A DNA stretch of 64,000 nt, taken from the NCBI RefSeq assembly GCF_040066175.1, contig NZ_JBEAAM010000002.1, positions 74,108 to 138,107 on the forward strand. Reading direction: 5' to 3'. Shown here piece after piece: positions 53,523-63,110 of this stretch. The stretch comes from Solimonas sp040066175. GTDB taxonomy: Bacteria; Pseudomonadota; Gammaproteobacteria; Nevskiales; Nevskiaceae. The notes under the pieces were generated by a model that was not told the origin of the DNA, did not search any database, and saw only the letters and a list, made by a program, of their open reading frames with translations. Position numbers and translations under genes: made by a program. The first letter of the stretch is position 1. Every line of letters starts with the position of its first letter.

Positions 53523-55004
53523 TCAGCGCCGGCTGCGCCCGCCCAGCAGGCCGCGCAGGATCTGCCGGCCGAGCTCGCGGCCGACCGAGGATGCAGCACT
53601 GCGGGCCGCGCTCTTGAGGGTGGATTCGACCAGCGAGTCGGTCCGCCGCGCCGGCGCGCGCGGCGTCGGCTGCTGCGCCCGGTCCCACCAGCCGCGGTCG
53701 GCGGACGGCGGTTGCGGCGGCGTCGATGCCGCCGTCGCGCCGGCGAGCCGTTCGTAGGCGGATTCACGATCGACGGCCTGGTCGTAGCGCCCGGCCAGCG
53801 GGCTGCGCGCCAGGATCGAGCGCCGCTCGTCCGCCGTCACCGGCCCGATGCGGGAGCGCGGCGGGCGGATCAGCGTACGCTCGACCACGCCCGGGATGCC
53901 CTGGTCCTGCAGCATCGACACCAGCGCCTCGCCGACCGCCAGTTCGGTGATCGCCTGCGCGACGTCCAGCTTCGGATTCGGACGGAAGGTCTCGGCTGCG
54001 GCGCGCACGGCCTTCTGGTCACGCGGCGTGAACGCCCTCAGCGCATGTTGCACGCGGTGGCCGAGCTGGCCGAGCACGGCATCGGGCAGGTCCAGCGGGC
54101 TCTGCGTGACGAAGTACACGCCGACGCCCTTGGAGCGGATCAGACGCACGACCTGCTCGACCTGAGTGACCAGCGCCTTGGGCGCATCCTTGAACAGCAG
54201 GTGCGCCTCGTCGAAGAAGAACACCAGCCGCGGCCGGTCGGCGTCGCCCCGCTCCGGCAGGTTTTCGAACAGCTCCGACAGCAGCCACAGCAGGAAAGTC
54301 GCATACAGCCGCGGGCGCAGGAACAGGCGGTCGGCCGCCAGCAGGTTGACGATGCCGCGCCCGGTCAGGTCGGTGCGCATGAAGTCATTGAGGTCCAGCG
54401 CCGGCTCGCCGAAGAATGCCGCGGCGCCATCCTGTTCCAGCTGCAGCAGCGCGCGCTGGATCGCGCCGACCGAGGCAGCGCTCACCAGCCCGTACTCGGC
54501 GCCCAGCGTCTTGGCGTTGGCCGCGACGTGGTTGAGTGTCGCGCGCAGGTCCTTGAGGTCGATCAGCAGCAGGCCCTGATCGTCGGCATACTTGAACACC
54601 AGGTTCAGCACCGCCGCCTGTACATCCGACAGGTCGAGCAGGCGCGCGAACAGCAGCGGCCCCATGTCGGACACGGTCGCGCGGATCGGATGACCCTGCT
54701 CGCCGAACACGTCCCAGAACACCGTCGGTGTCGCCGCCGGCGCCCAAGCGTCCATGCCCACCCGCTGGGCGCGCTCGGCCAGTTTCGGATTGGGCGCGGC
54801 GGGCAGCGCGATGCCGGACAAGTCTCCCTTGATGTCGGCGGCAAACACGGGCACGCCGATTTCGGAGAATCCCTCGGCGAGCACCTGCAGCGTCACGGTC
54901 TTGCCGGTACCGGTCGCGCCGGCGACCAGGCCGTGTCGATTGGCATAGGCACCCAGGATGACCTGAGGCGTCTCGCCCTTGCCGACGAGGATGCGCGCGT
55001 CCAT
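53523..55004 (-). CDS. HerA-like ATPase (DUF853/YjgR family)
   Basis: A 493-residue protein with Walker A GATGTGKTVT near residue 29, and FFFDEAHLLF (Walker B) near 230. The rest matches DUF853: FAADIKGDLSGIA, then SPLDLPDAVLGQLGHRVQHAL (cited in part). Relatives are bacterial HerA-like ATPases of unknown role, perhaps in DNA processing. The C-terminal 90 residues are low complexity. ATG 55004 is chosen over an upstream start. Confidence 0.85.
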   Translation of the reverse strand: MDARILVGKGETPQVILGAYANRHGLVAGATGTGKTVTLQVLAEGFSEIGVPVFAADIKGDLSGIALPAAPNPKLAERAQRVGMDAWAPAATPTVFWDVFGEQGHPIRATVSDMGPLLFARLLDLSDVQAAVLNLVFKYADDQGLLLIDLKDLRATLNHVAANAKTLGAEYGLVSAASVGAIQRALLQLEQDGAAAFFGEPALDLNDFMRTDLTGRGIVNLLAADRLFLRPRLYATFLLWLLSELFENLPERGDADRPRLVFFFDEAHLLFKDAPKALVTQVEQVVRLIRSKGVGVYFVTQSPLDLPDAVLGQLGHRVQHALRAFTPRDQKAVRAAAETFRPNPKLDVAQAITELAVGEALVSMLQDQGIPGVVERTLIRPPRSRIGPVTADERRSILARSPLAGRYDQAVDRESAYERLAGATAASTPPQPPSADRGWWDRAQQPTPRAPARRTDSLVESTLKSAARSAASSVGRELGRQILRGLLGGRSRR

Positions 55005-55129
55005 GGCGACTCCGTTGCTCTGGGCGCATCTTCCAGACCGCGCGGCGCGCACGCAAGGGTTCAGAGCCAATTCATCGGCACCTCCACTATCATGCGCGCC
55101 GGCACTCCCGATTCTCTTCGAGACCGCAC

Positions 55130-55894
55130 ATGACTTTCCGCACTGCCGTTCTCGTCGTTCTCGCCACCGCCGTGGCCGCGGCCTGCGCGACCTCGCCCAC
55201 CGGACGCAAGCAGCTGCGCCTGGTGTCCGACGCCGAGATGTCGCAGATGGGCATCGCGGCCTTCCAGAAGCTCAAGACCGACACGCCGCCGACCCGTGAC
55301 GCCAAGGTCAACGGCTACGTGCAATGCGTCGCCGGCGCCATCACGCGCGAAGTCGGCGGTGCCTGGGAGGTGCAGGTGTTCGAATCGAAGGACGTCAACG
55401 CCTTCGCGCTCCCGGGCGGCAAGATCGGCGTCTATACCGGCCTGCTGAAGGTGACCGCGAACCAGGACCAGCTCGCCGCAGTCATCGGCCATGAAGTTTC
55501 GCACGTGCTCGCCGGCCATTCGGCCTCGCGCGTGTCCAACGAGATGGCGGCGCAGCTGGGCGTCTCGGTGCTGGCCTCGGCCACCGGCATGTCGGCCGAC
55601 ATGATCGGCATGGGCGCCAACCTGCTCCTGTTGCTGCCCTACTCACGCGGCGACGAGAGCGAGGCGGACATCCTCGGCCAGCAGCTGATGGCGCGCGCCG
55701 GCTTCGATCCCGCCGAGGCCGCAAGGCTGTGGGTGAACATGCAGAGGGCCAACGGCGGTGCGCCGCCGGAGTTCCTGTCCACGCACCCCTCGGCGAGCAC
55801 GCGCATCCAGGACCTGAACAACAACCTGGCCAGGGTCCAGCCGCTGTACGAGCAGGCGCGCGCGGCCGGCAAGAAGCCGAGCTGCACGCCGTAG
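55130..55894 (+). CDS. M48-family metalloprotease lipoprotein
   Basis: A 254-residue protein with a lipoprotein signal (lipobox AAAC near residue 19) and a zincin domain: HEVSHVLAGH (HExxH, residues about 124-133) and the third ligand in GDESEADILG. It resembles LoiP/YggG-type peptidases that degrade damaged envelope proteins. The start is divergent from the HerA-like gene across 125 bp and the stop is 9 bp from that of a convergent ATPase gene. Confidence 0.9.
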   Translation: MTFRTAVLVVLATAVAAACATSPTGRKQLRLVSDAEMSQMGIAAFQKLKTDTPPTRDAKVNGYVQCVAGAITREVGGAWEVQVFESKDVNAFALPGGKIGVYTGLLKVTANQDQLAAVIGHEVSHVLAGHSASRVSNEMAAQLGVSVLASATGMSADMIGMGANLLLLLPYSRGDESEADILGQQLMARAGFDPAEAARLWVNMQRANGGAPPEFLSTHPSASTRIQDLNNNLARVQPLYEQARAAGKKPSCTP

Positions 55895-55903
55895 GCGGCC
55901 TGC

Positions 55904-56932
55904 CTAAGCCGCGCGGATCGGTGGCGCCCAGGAATCCGACACGTAGTGACAGGCGACGGCGGTGCCGTCGCGCAGGCGGTGCGTATGCGGCACGCGGCGC
56001 GGGCACTGTTCGTCGGCCATCGGACAGCGCGCGGTGAACAGGCAGCCGGTCAGCGGTACGGTCACGTCCGGGGCCTCGCCGCCGCGCAGGAACGTGGCCC
56101 TTTCCGTCGCGCCGGTACCGGGCAACGAGGCCAGCAGCGCCTTCGTGTAGGGATGCCGCGGATGGGTCAGTACCGTGCGCACCTCGCCGTGCTCCATCGT
56201 GCGGCCGAAATACATCACCAGCACGCGATCGCAGAGCCGGCGCACGACGCCGAGGTCGTGCGTGATGAACAGCAGCGCCATGCCGGTCTGCGCCTGCAGC
56301 GCGCGCAGCAGTTGCAGGATCTCGGCCTGCACGACGACATCCAGCGCCGACACCGCCTCATCGCAGATCAGCAGCCGCGGCTTCACGACCAGTGCACGCG
56401 CGAGACCGACGCGCTGGCACTGCCCGCCGGACAGTTCAGCGGGGTAACGGTCGAGCAGTTCCGGTCCCAGGCCGACACAGGCCAGCATGTCCGCGGCACG
56501 ACCCGCGCGGGCCGACGGGGCGATCTCGGGGCACAGGAACTCCAGGGGCTCGGCGACGATCTCGCGGATCCGCATGCGCGGATCGAGACTGCCTTGCGGA
56601 TCCTGGAACACCATCTGGATCTCGCGCCGCAACCGTCGCCAGCCGCGCGCATCGCGCCCCACCAGCTCCTGGCCGTCGTAGCGGATCGAGCCAGCCGCCA
56701 CCGGCTGCACGCCGAGCAGCGCTCTCGCCAGCGTCGATTTGCCCGAACCCGACTCGCCGACCACGCCCAGCGTCTCGCCAGCGCGCAGGTCGAAGTTGAT
56801 TTCATCGACCGCGCGCAGCAGCACCGGCGGCGCGAACGGCAGCCGCGGCCGCAGCCGGTGTTGCACCTTGAGCTGGCGCACCGACAGCAACACGCTGCCC
56901 GAACGCGGGCGGGGAATGCCCGTGTCCGTCAC
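55904..56932 (-). CDS. Oligopeptide/dipeptide ABC transporter ATPase, OppF/DppF type
   Basis: An ABC ATPase of about 342 residues: Walker A GESGSGKST, Q-loop QMVFQDPQGSLDPRM, signature LSGGQCQRVGLARAL, Walker B LLICDEAVSALD and an oligo_HPY C-terminus with CLFTARCPMADEQC. OppF works with OppD and the OppBC permease, but no partner lies in the window, so it is an orphan or an outlying gene. The start is uncertain: GTG near 56932 is favoured because a longer frame would overlap dps. Confidence 0.85.
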   Translation of the reverse strand: MTDTGIPRPRSGSVLLSVRQLKVQHRLRPRLPFAPPVLLRAVDEINFDLRAGETLGVVGESGSGKSTLARALLGVQPVAAGSIRYDGQELVGRDARGWRRLRREIQMVFQDPQGSLDPRMRIREIVAEPLEFLCPEIAPSARAGRAADMLACVGLGPELLDRYPAELSGGQCQRVGLARALVVKPRLLICDEAVSALDVVVQAEILQLLRALQAQTGMALLFITHDLGVVRRLCDRVLVMYFGRTMEHGEVRTVLTHPRHPYTKALLASLPGTGATERATFLRGGEAPDVTVPLTGCLFTARCPMADEQCPRRVPHTHRLRDGTAVACHYVSDSWAPPIRAA

Positions 56933-56945
56933 GGGATCGGTCGCG

Positions 56946-57443
56946 TCACTCAAGCAGGCTGCGCAGCATCCACGCGGTCTTCTCATGCACCTGCATGCGC
57001 TGGGTCAGCAGGTCGGCGCTGGGCTCGTCGTGGGCCTGATCCACCAGCGGGAACACCTCGCGCGCGGTGCGCACGCAGGTCTCGTGGCCCGCGACCAGCT
57101 GCTCGACCATCTCGCGCCACGGCGGGACGCCGTCGGTTTCCTTGATCGAAGACAGCGCGGCGTACTGCTTGTAGGTGCCGGGCGCCGGGAAGCCCAGTGC
57201 GCGGATGCGCTCGGCGACCAGATCGACCGCAGTCGCCGCCTCGACGTAGTGCTGCTCAAACATCAGATGCAGCGTGTTGAACATCGGCCCGGTGACGTTC
57301 CAGTGGAAATTGTGCGTCTTCAGGTACAGCGTGTACTCGTCCGCGAGCAGGCGGCTCAGACCGTCGGCGATGTTCTTGCGTGCCGACTTGTCGATTCCGA
57401 TGTCGATCTTCGGCGCTTTGGCGGAACCCTTGTTCTTGGCCAT
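56946..57443 (-). CDS. dps: Dps-family DNA protection / ferritin-like protein
   Basis: A 165-residue Dps. The ferroxidase residues lie in KTHNFHWNVTGPMFNTLH (His pair and Asp-side region) and in HYVEAATAVDLVAERI. A Lys-rich N-terminal tail (AKNKGSAKAPKID) is the DNA-binding part. Dps dodecamers sequester iron and protect DNA under oxidative stress or starvation. AGGAG lies 9 bases before the ATG. Confidence 0.93.
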   Translation of the reverse strand: MAKNKGSAKAPKIDIGIDKSARKNIADGLSRLLADEYTLYLKTHNFHWNVTGPMFNTLHLMFEQHYVEAATAVDLVAERIRALGFPAPGTYKQYAALSSIKETDGVPPWREMVEQLVAGHETCVRTAREVFPLVDQAHDEPSADLLTQRMQVHEKTAWMLRSLLE

Positions 57444-57550
57444 GTCAGGACTCCTGTGGAGACGTGCGCGAAGTGTAGGTCCGCCGCAGCGACACGGGAA
57501 ATGAATTGTTCCTTACCGGTCGATCCAGCGACGCTATCGACGATCCGGCC

Positions 57551-58510
57551 CTACGCCGCCATCAGCTTGGTCTTGCGGTAGTAGCTGAAGATGTCGTTGA
57601 GGTTGCGCCTGGGTTTCCAGCCGAACGTCTCGCGGAACAGCCGGCCGTCGATGATCACCGGGTACTTGAAGTAGTTGACCAGGTACGGCGGGAAGAAGGC
57701 ATTCCAGTTGAGCACGTTGCTGACCATCCTCGGCACGAACGGCGGGATGCTCAGCACTGGCAGCTTGCGGCAGCCGCACTGTTCGACGGCGACCTGGTAG
57801 GCGACCCAGTCGTCCGGCGCGACGTTGTAGATGCCCGGCTGGTTGCGCTCGAAGGCCAGCACCAGCGCATCGGCCATGTCGTCCACGTGCAGGAACTGCA
57901 TCAGCGGCGAGAAACCGACCAGGACCGGCGCCAGCGGTCGCGACAGCAGCAGCGACATGCTGTTGCGCACGCCCGGGCCGAGCACGTTGCAGGGCCGCAG
58001 GATGGTGATGTGCAGCTCGGGATACTTCCACAGGTAGATCTGCGCCAGGCTTTCCAGTTCGACCGAATCGACCAGATCCTGGGTGACCTCGCTCGCCTTG
58101 AGCGGGGCATCCTCGTCGAGCAGGGCCGGATTGTAGGCCGAGGCGCCATAGACGAAATAAGTCGAGTGGATGATCACCTGCTTGACGAAATACTTGCGGC
58201 ACAGCTCCAGCAGTTTCTTGGTGCCGAGCACATTGGCGTTGTAACGGCTGTTGCGGTCGGACTCGTGGGCGAACATGCGGCCGATGTGGATCACCGCATC
58301 GATCTTGTGGTTGCGGAAGATGTCCTCGAAGCCGCGCTTCCAGGTATCGACCTTGTAGGACGGAATGTCCGCGTCGGTCTCGACCTTGCGGCGGAAATCC
58401 ACCGCGACGACGTTGTACCTGCCGTGCAGCCGCGCGATGACCCGCTTGGCCAGCGAACCGGCGGCACCGGTGACGAGAATGGTCCGCCTTTCGACGTTGG
58501 ACTTGCGCAT
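57551..58510 (-). CDS. NAD-dependent epimerase/dehydratase (extended SDR)
   Basis: A 319-residue SDR: nucleotide motif TGAAGSLAKRVI (residues about 14-25), VIHIGRMFAHES, and HSTYFVYGASAYNP with the Ser/Tyr region; the classical YxxxK is not clear, which is odd. ILRPCNVLGPG and the end YYRKTK are family-like. It starts 8 bp after the acyltransferase stop, so the two are an operon, perhaps for lipid modification. Substrate unknown. Confidence 0.8.
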   Translation of the reverse strand: MRKSNVERRTILVTGAAGSLAKRVIARLHGRYNVVAVDFRRKVETDADIPSYKVDTWKRGFEDIFRNHKIDAVIHIGRMFAHESDRNSRYNANVLGTKKLLELCRKYFVKQVIIHSTYFVYGASAYNPALLDEDAPLKASEVTQDLVDSVELESLAQIYLWKYPELHITILRPCNVLGPGVRNSMSLLLSRPLAPVLVGFSPLMQFLHVDDMADALVLAFERNQPGIYNVAPDDWVAYQVAVEQCGCRKLPVLSIPPFVPRMVSNVLNWNAFFPPYLVNYFKYPVIIDGRLFRETFGWKPRRNLNDIFSYYRKTKLMAA

Positions 58511-58518
58511 GGTTCGCT

Positions 58519-59370
58519 TCAGTAGATCTGGGTTCTTTCCTTGAGGCCGCGGTCGATCAGCTCGCGGATCTTCTCCTTGACCTGCTCGACCTTGGCGGTC
58601 ACCTCGTCCTCGCTCTCGGCATTGCCGTCGAACATCATCGGCTCGCCGAAGTTGAGATAGACGCGCGCCGGCAGCGGCAGCGGCGGCGCGACCGGGACAT
58701 AAGGGATGCCGAGCAGCTTCGCCAGCGGCGCGATGTTGGCGAGCGAAGGCATCGTCTCCTCGCAGCCGACCACGCCGACCGGCACGATCGGCGCCTTGTG
58801 CTGCAGCGCCAGATGCATGAAGCCGTTGCCGAAGCGCTGCAGCTGATAGCGCTGCCGATACAGCTTGCCGGAGCCGCGAATGCCCTCGGGAAAGACGATG
58901 ATGACCTCGTCCTGCTCCAGCATTTTCGTACAGTTCAGCGGATCGCCGATCACTGCACCGACCGAGTTCAGCCAGTTGCCGAGCCAGGGCACCGTCGGGA
59001 AGAAGCGCTCGATCATCGCGCGCGCCGCACGCGGGCCGTGCGGATTGGTCGCCAGCGCGTAGCCGATCAGCACGCCATCCATCGGCAGCTGCCCGGAGTG
59101 GTTCGGAATCACCAGCAGACGCCCGTTCGGCGGGACGTGTTCCAGGCCATGCGCGACGACGCGGAAGTAGTGCTCGTACAGCCACTTGATCACGCCCATC
59201 GCCAGCTTGGCGCTGTTCTCGTTGTAGCCCCAGGCGTCGTAGCCGAAGCTGCCGACCGGCTTGGGCATGCGCGCGAACAGCTCCTCCAGCTCCGGCGTGA
59301 CGATACGTTCGTACAATGCCTCGCGCAGCCCGGCGTCGGCGAGGTGTTTCAGGGATGCCAGCGGATTCAT
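58519..59370 (-). CDS. Lysophospholipid/glycerol acyltransferase (PlsC superfamily)
   Basis: A 283-residue acyltransferase. The catalytic histidine and aspartate are in PNHSGQLPMDG, where they are separated by six residues rather than the usual four, and the acceptor motif is VFPEGIRGSGK. This variant occurs in a PlsC-like subgroup of actinobacteria and proteobacteria. It precedes the SDR gene in an operon. ATG 59370 is chosen; a longer frame overlaps the exporter gene. Confidence 0.82.
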   Translation of the reverse strand: MNPLASLKHLADAGLREALYERIVTPELEELFARMPKPVGSFGYDAWGYNENSAKLAMGVIKWLYEHYFRVVAHGLEHVPPNGRLLVIPNHSGQLPMDGVLIGYALATNPHGPRAARAMIERFFPTVPWLGNWLNSVGAVIGDPLNCTKMLEQDEVIIVFPEGIRGSGKLYRQRYQLQRFGNGFMHLALQHKAPIVPVGVVGCEETMPSLANIAPLAKLLGIPYVPVAPPLPLPARVYLNFGEPMMFDGNAESEDEVTAKVEQVKEKIRELIDRGLKERTQIY

Positions 59371-59437
59371 CGATCTTGCCGGGTCGCTCCCGGCTCTCCC
59401 TCTTGGCGGATGCGACAACGGTATGCGAAATCCGTTT

Positions 59438-61252
59438 TCACGAAAAGACCGGTGGCGAGGCCGGCGCGCGCTCGCGCTGCTGCATCCGCCACAGGCGCGC
59501 ATAGGCAGCGTCGGCGAGCAGCAGCTCGGTATGGGTGCCGCGCTCGGCGATGCGCCCCTGTTCCAGTACGACGATTTCGTCGGCGTCGATCACCGTGGAC
59601 AGGCGGTGCGCGATCACCAGCGTCGTCCGATGCTCCGCGACCTCGCGCAGTGCGTCGAGGATCGCCTTCTCTGCGGCCGAGTCCAGCGACGAAGTCGCCT
59701 CGTCGAAGATCATCACCGGCGGGTTCTTCAGCAGTGCGCGGGCAATGGCGACGCGCTGCTTCTCGCCGCCGGACAGCTTGAGGCCGCGTTCGCCGACCCT
59801 GGTCGCCAGCCCGTCCGGCAGGCGCGCGACGAAGCCGTCCAGATGCGCCAGACGCACGACGCGCTCGATCGCCGCACGGTCGGCGCCGGGACGGCCATAG
59901 CCGATGTTGTACTCGAGCGTGTCGTTGAACAGCACCGTGTCCTGCGGCACGACCCCGATCTGCGCACGCAGGCTGTCCTGCGTCAGTTCGCGCAGGTCGT
60001 GCCCAGAGATGCGGATCGCGCCACCGTCCGGATCGTAGAAGCGGAACAGCAGGCGCGCGACCGTTGACTTGCCGGCGCCGCTGGCGCCGACGATCGCGAG
60101 CTTCTTGCCGGCCGGGATGCGGAAGCTGACCTCGTGCAGGATCCGGCGCTGTGGGCCGTAGCCGAAGCTGACCCGGTCGAACTCGACGTCCACAGGCCGA
60201 CCCGCGAGCGACAGCGCCTGCGCGCCATCGGTCACGCGCGGCTGGACCTGCAGCAGTGCGAACATGCGCTGCATGTCGGTCAGTGCGCGGCGGATCTCGC
60301 GATAGACGAAGCCGAGGAAATTGAGCGGAATGAACAGCTGGATCAGGTAGGCGTTGATGGCGACGAAATCACCCAGCGTCATCGCGCCGCCGGCGACTCC
60401 GCGCGCGGCCAGAACCATCATCCAGGTCAGGCTCGCGGCGACGATCAGCGCCTGGCCGGCGTTGAGCGCCGACAGCGACAGGCGATTCTGCTGCTGCGCG
60501 CGTTCCCATTGCGCGAGGAAGCGGTCGTATTCGTCGGCCTCAAAACGCTCGTTGCCGAACAGCTTGACCGTCTCGTAGTTGAGCAGGCTGTCGATCGCGC
60601 GCGTGTTGGCGCGTGAATCCAGACGGTTGGCCTCGCGCACGAAGCGCGTGCGCCACTCGGTCGTGATGATCGAGAAGACGACGTAGATGACGACCGCGAA
60701 GGCCGTGATCAGCGCAAACTCGGCGCCGTAGTTGAACAGCAGGATGCCGGCGACCAGGCCGATTTCGAGCAGCGTCGGCAGGATGTTGAACAGCATGAAG
60801 CGCAACAGGAAGCTGATGCCGGCGACGCCGCGCTCGATGTCGCGCGACAGTCCGCCGGTGCGTCGCGACAGATGGAAGTCGAGATCGAGGGCATGCAGGT
60901 GACGGAACACGGCCAGCGCCGCACGGCGCATGGCCCGCTCGCCGACGCGCCCGAAGACGACGTCGCGCAGTTCCGCGAACAGCACCGAGGCCAGGCGCAG
61001 CGCGCCATACCCCAGCAGCAGACCCAGGGGCACGGTCAGCGGGCTCTGGCCGCGCGCGTCGAGCGCATCGACGATGTGCTTGAGCGCCATCGGCAACGCA
61101 GTCCCGGCGAGCTTGGCCGCGACCAGGCAGCCCATGGCCAGGCTGATGCGTACCGGAAATTCGCGCAGGAACGGCCACAAGCTCTTGAGCGCGCGCCAGT
61201 CCGGGGGCCCGGCTTCGGACTCGGTTTCGGGCGTAGGGCTGGGTCTGCGCAT
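59438..61252 (-). CDS. Atm1/HMT1-type ABC exporter
   Basis: A half-transporter of 604 residues: an N-terminal membrane domain with about six segments (residues about 25-320) and a C-terminal ATPase with Walker A GASGAGKST, signature LSGGEKQRVAIARAL and Walker B VMIFDEATSSLD, then an H-loop in IAHRLST. Atm1-type homodimers export glutathione conjugates or metal-thiol complexes. ATG 61252 is preferred. It is divergent from the kinase gene by 55 bp. Confidence 0.9.
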   Translation of the reverse strand: MRRPSPTPETESEAGPPDWRALKSLWPFLREFPVRISLAMGCLVAAKLAGTALPMALKHIVDALDARGQSPLTVPLGLLLGYGALRLASVLFAELRDVVFGRVGERAMRRAALAVFRHLHALDLDFHLSRRTGGLSRDIERGVAGISFLLRFMLFNILPTLLEIGLVAGILLFNYGAEFALITAFAVVIYVVFSIITTEWRTRFVREANRLDSRANTRAIDSLLNYETVKLFGNERFEADEYDRFLAQWERAQQQNRLSLSALNAGQALIVAASLTWMMVLAARGVAGGAMTLGDFVAINAYLIQLFIPLNFLGFVYREIRRALTDMQRMFALLQVQPRVTDGAQALSLAGRPVDVEFDRVSFGYGPQRRILHEVSFRIPAGKKLAIVGASGAGKSTVARLLFRFYDPDGGAIRISGHDLRELTQDSLRAQIGVVPQDTVLFNDTLEYNIGYGRPGADRAAIERVVRLAHLDGFVARLPDGLATRVGERGLKLSGGEKQRVAIARALLKNPPVMIFDEATSSLDSAAEKAILDALREVAEHRTTLVIAHRLSTVIDADEIVVLEQGRIAERGTHTELLLADAAYARLWRMQQRERAPASPPVFS

Positions 61253-61294
61253 GACCTCGGCAGTGTATAGTCGCAGCGCTGCAGCCGTGAGCAC

Positions 61295-61300
61295 GGAGGG
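61295..61300 (+). promoter_or_regulatory. Ribosome-binding site that fixes the kinase start
   Basis: GGAGGG lies 7 bases upstream of GTG 61308 and decides between that start and the in-frame GTG at 61287, which lacks a comparable site. TATAGT at 61266-61271 could be the matching -10. Confidence 0.6.
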
Positions 61301-61307
61301 CAAGCAC

Positions 61308-63053
61308 GTGTTGGCCGAAGGAACCCCGCTGGGCAAATACCGGATCGTGCGCCTGCTGGGCACCGGCGGCATGGCCGACGTCTACGAGGCGGAAGACTCG
61401 ATGCTCGGCCGCCGCGTGGCACTCAAGGTGCTGCCGCCGGAGTTCGGCCGGGACGCAACCGCGGTCGCGCGGTTCGAGAAGGAAGTCCGCGCCGCGGCGT
61501 CGCTGAACCACGCCAACATCGTCACCATCTTCGAAGTCGATCGTGCCGATGACATCCACTTCTGCGCGATGCGTCTGCTGCGCGGCGGCGACCTGCGCAC
61601 GCGCATTGACAAGGGGCTGAGCGAAGCCGAGGCCCTGGCGATCGCACGCGAGATCACGCAGGCCTTCGTCCACGCGCACGCTGCCGGATTCGTGCACCGC
61701 GACGTCAAGCCGGAGAACATCCTGTTCGACGATCAGGGGCGCGCCATCCTGACCGATTTCGGCATCGCCAAGGCGATCCATTCGCAGTCGAAGATGACGG
61801 CCACCGGCGTGTCGATCGGCACGCCGCGCTACATCAGTCCCGAACAGGCGCGCGGGCAACCGGTGGACGGCCGCGCCGATCTCTACAGCCTGGGCGCAAT
61901 CCTCTACGAGATGCTGACCGGCAAGCCGCCGTTCGAGGCGGAGGACTCGCTGGCGATGATCTTCAAGCACGTCACCGAACCGGTGCCGCGGCTCCCAGAA
62001 GCGCTGGCACGCTACCAGCCCTTGATCGACAGCCTGATGGCCAAGGAGCCGGAGCGGCGCCCGGAGAGTGCATCGGCGCTGCTGGCCATGCTCAACGCGC
62101 TGCCGCAGCCGCGGCCTGCCGCGTCCCGACCGGCGCCACCGCGCACCGCGGAGCCGCCACAGGCTGCAAAGCCCGCGCCAACGCCTGCGCCTGCGCCTGC
62201 GCCTGCGAGCACCGCGACCGCGGTCGGCACGGGCGAACGCGCCTATGCCGAGCGGCTCGTGCAGGAGGAACAGCGGCAGCGCGAGGCCGAAGCGCGGCGC
62301 CGCGCCGATGCCGGGAACGCGCAGCCGGCCGCGCCGGTGCCACCGGCGATCACCGAACCGGTCCCGCAGTCACCGACGGTGCGCGCCCGGCGCTCGGTAC
62401 TGGCGTCCGCAGCCGATGCGCCGGTGCGCACGGACGGCGGCGCCCGCCGCGTTCCGCTGTTCGTCGGTCTGGGCGCGGTGCTGCTGGGCGGTGGCCTGAT
62501 CGCGTGGTGGCTGGCGACTCCCTCCGGGTCGGCCTCCCGTGAGTCATCCGTCAGCACGGTGGCGGCTGCCTCCACCCGCGACGAGGCGCTGCCGCCGCCA
62601 CCGGTCGCACTCGCCAGTCCGGCACCGGCGGCCGTGGCGATGACTCCGATGCCGACAACCTCGACACCCGAACCTGCGCCCGCGATCGCCCAGACCGCCG
62701 CCACCACGAGCCCGGACGAAGCCGCCCGCCGCAAGGCCGAGGCAGCGGAAAAACGGCGCAAGCAGCAGCAGGAGGCCGAACGCAAGCGTCGCGAGGCGCT
62801 GGCGGCCGCGGCGACACCGACACCGCCGCCGAGCAAGGCCGAGCGGCTGGCGCGGGAACGGCAGCTGTGCAAGCGCCACGTTTCGGAACTGTTCCCCGGC
62901 TGGGAATTCACCTACGCCGACATGGCCGAGTATCCGGGCGTCAAGCCGCTGGGCGATGGTCGGCTCGCGACACCGCCGCTGGCGACCGACTACGGCGGCA
63001 TGAAGCGCTACGAGATCGATCGCAACGGCTGCATCGTATCGACGCTGCCGTAG
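61308..63053 (+). CDS. Membrane-anchored Ser/Thr protein kinase (PknB-like)
   Basis: A 581-residue Hanks-type kinase. The domain (residues about 6-265) has the Gly loop LLGTGGMADVY, VALKVL with the ATP lysine, HRDVKPENILF, TDFGIAKA and GTPRYISPEQARG. A Pro/Ala-rich linker follows, then one membrane helix (near 383-403) and a periplasmic part with a charged coiled coil (AARRKAEAAEKRRKQQQEAE, near 470-495). The final 65 residues form a small domain with two cysteines that I do not recognise, possibly a sensor. No PASTA repeats and no phosphatase neighbour. Confidence 0.88.
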   Translation: MLAEGTPLGKYRIVRLLGTGGMADVYEAEDSMLGRRVALKVLPPEFGRDATAVARFEKEVRAAASLNHANIVTIFEVDRADDIHFCAMRLLRGGDLRTRIDKGLSEAEALAIAREITQAFVHAHAAGFVHRDVKPENILFDDQGRAILTDFGIAKAIHSQSKMTATGVSIGTPRYISPEQARGQPVDGRADLYSLGAILYEMLTGKPPFEAEDSLAMIFKHVTEPVPRLPEALARYQPLIDSLMAKEPERRPESASALLAMLNALPQPRPAASRPAPPRTAEPPQAAKPAPTPAPAPAPASTATAVGTGERAYAERLVQEEQRQREAEARRRADAGNAQPAAPVPPAITEPVPQSPTVRARRSVLASAADAPVRTDGGARRVPLFVGLGAVLLGGGLIAWWLATPSGSASRESSVSTVAAASTRDEALPPPPVALASPAPAAVAMTPMPTTSTPEPAPAIAQTAATTSPDEAARRKAEAAEKRRKQQQEAERKRREALAAAATPTPPPSKAERLARERQLCKRHVSELFPGWEFTYADMAEYPGVKPLGDGRLATPPLATDYGGMKRYEIDRNGCIVSTLP

Positions 63054-63073
63054 TCCCTCTTGTATTGAAAGTC

Positions 63074-63096
63074 GGGGCCAGGGATGGCCCCTTCTT
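63074..63096 (+). terminator. Rho-independent terminator of the kinase gene
   Basis: GGGGCCA (63074-63080) pairs with TGGCCCC (63085-63091) around GGGA, followed by TTCTT. It lies 21 bp after the kinase stop and 15 bp before the convergent CBS gene end. Confidence 0.7.
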
Positions 63097-63110
63097 GCAC
63101 AGGAGGCGCA

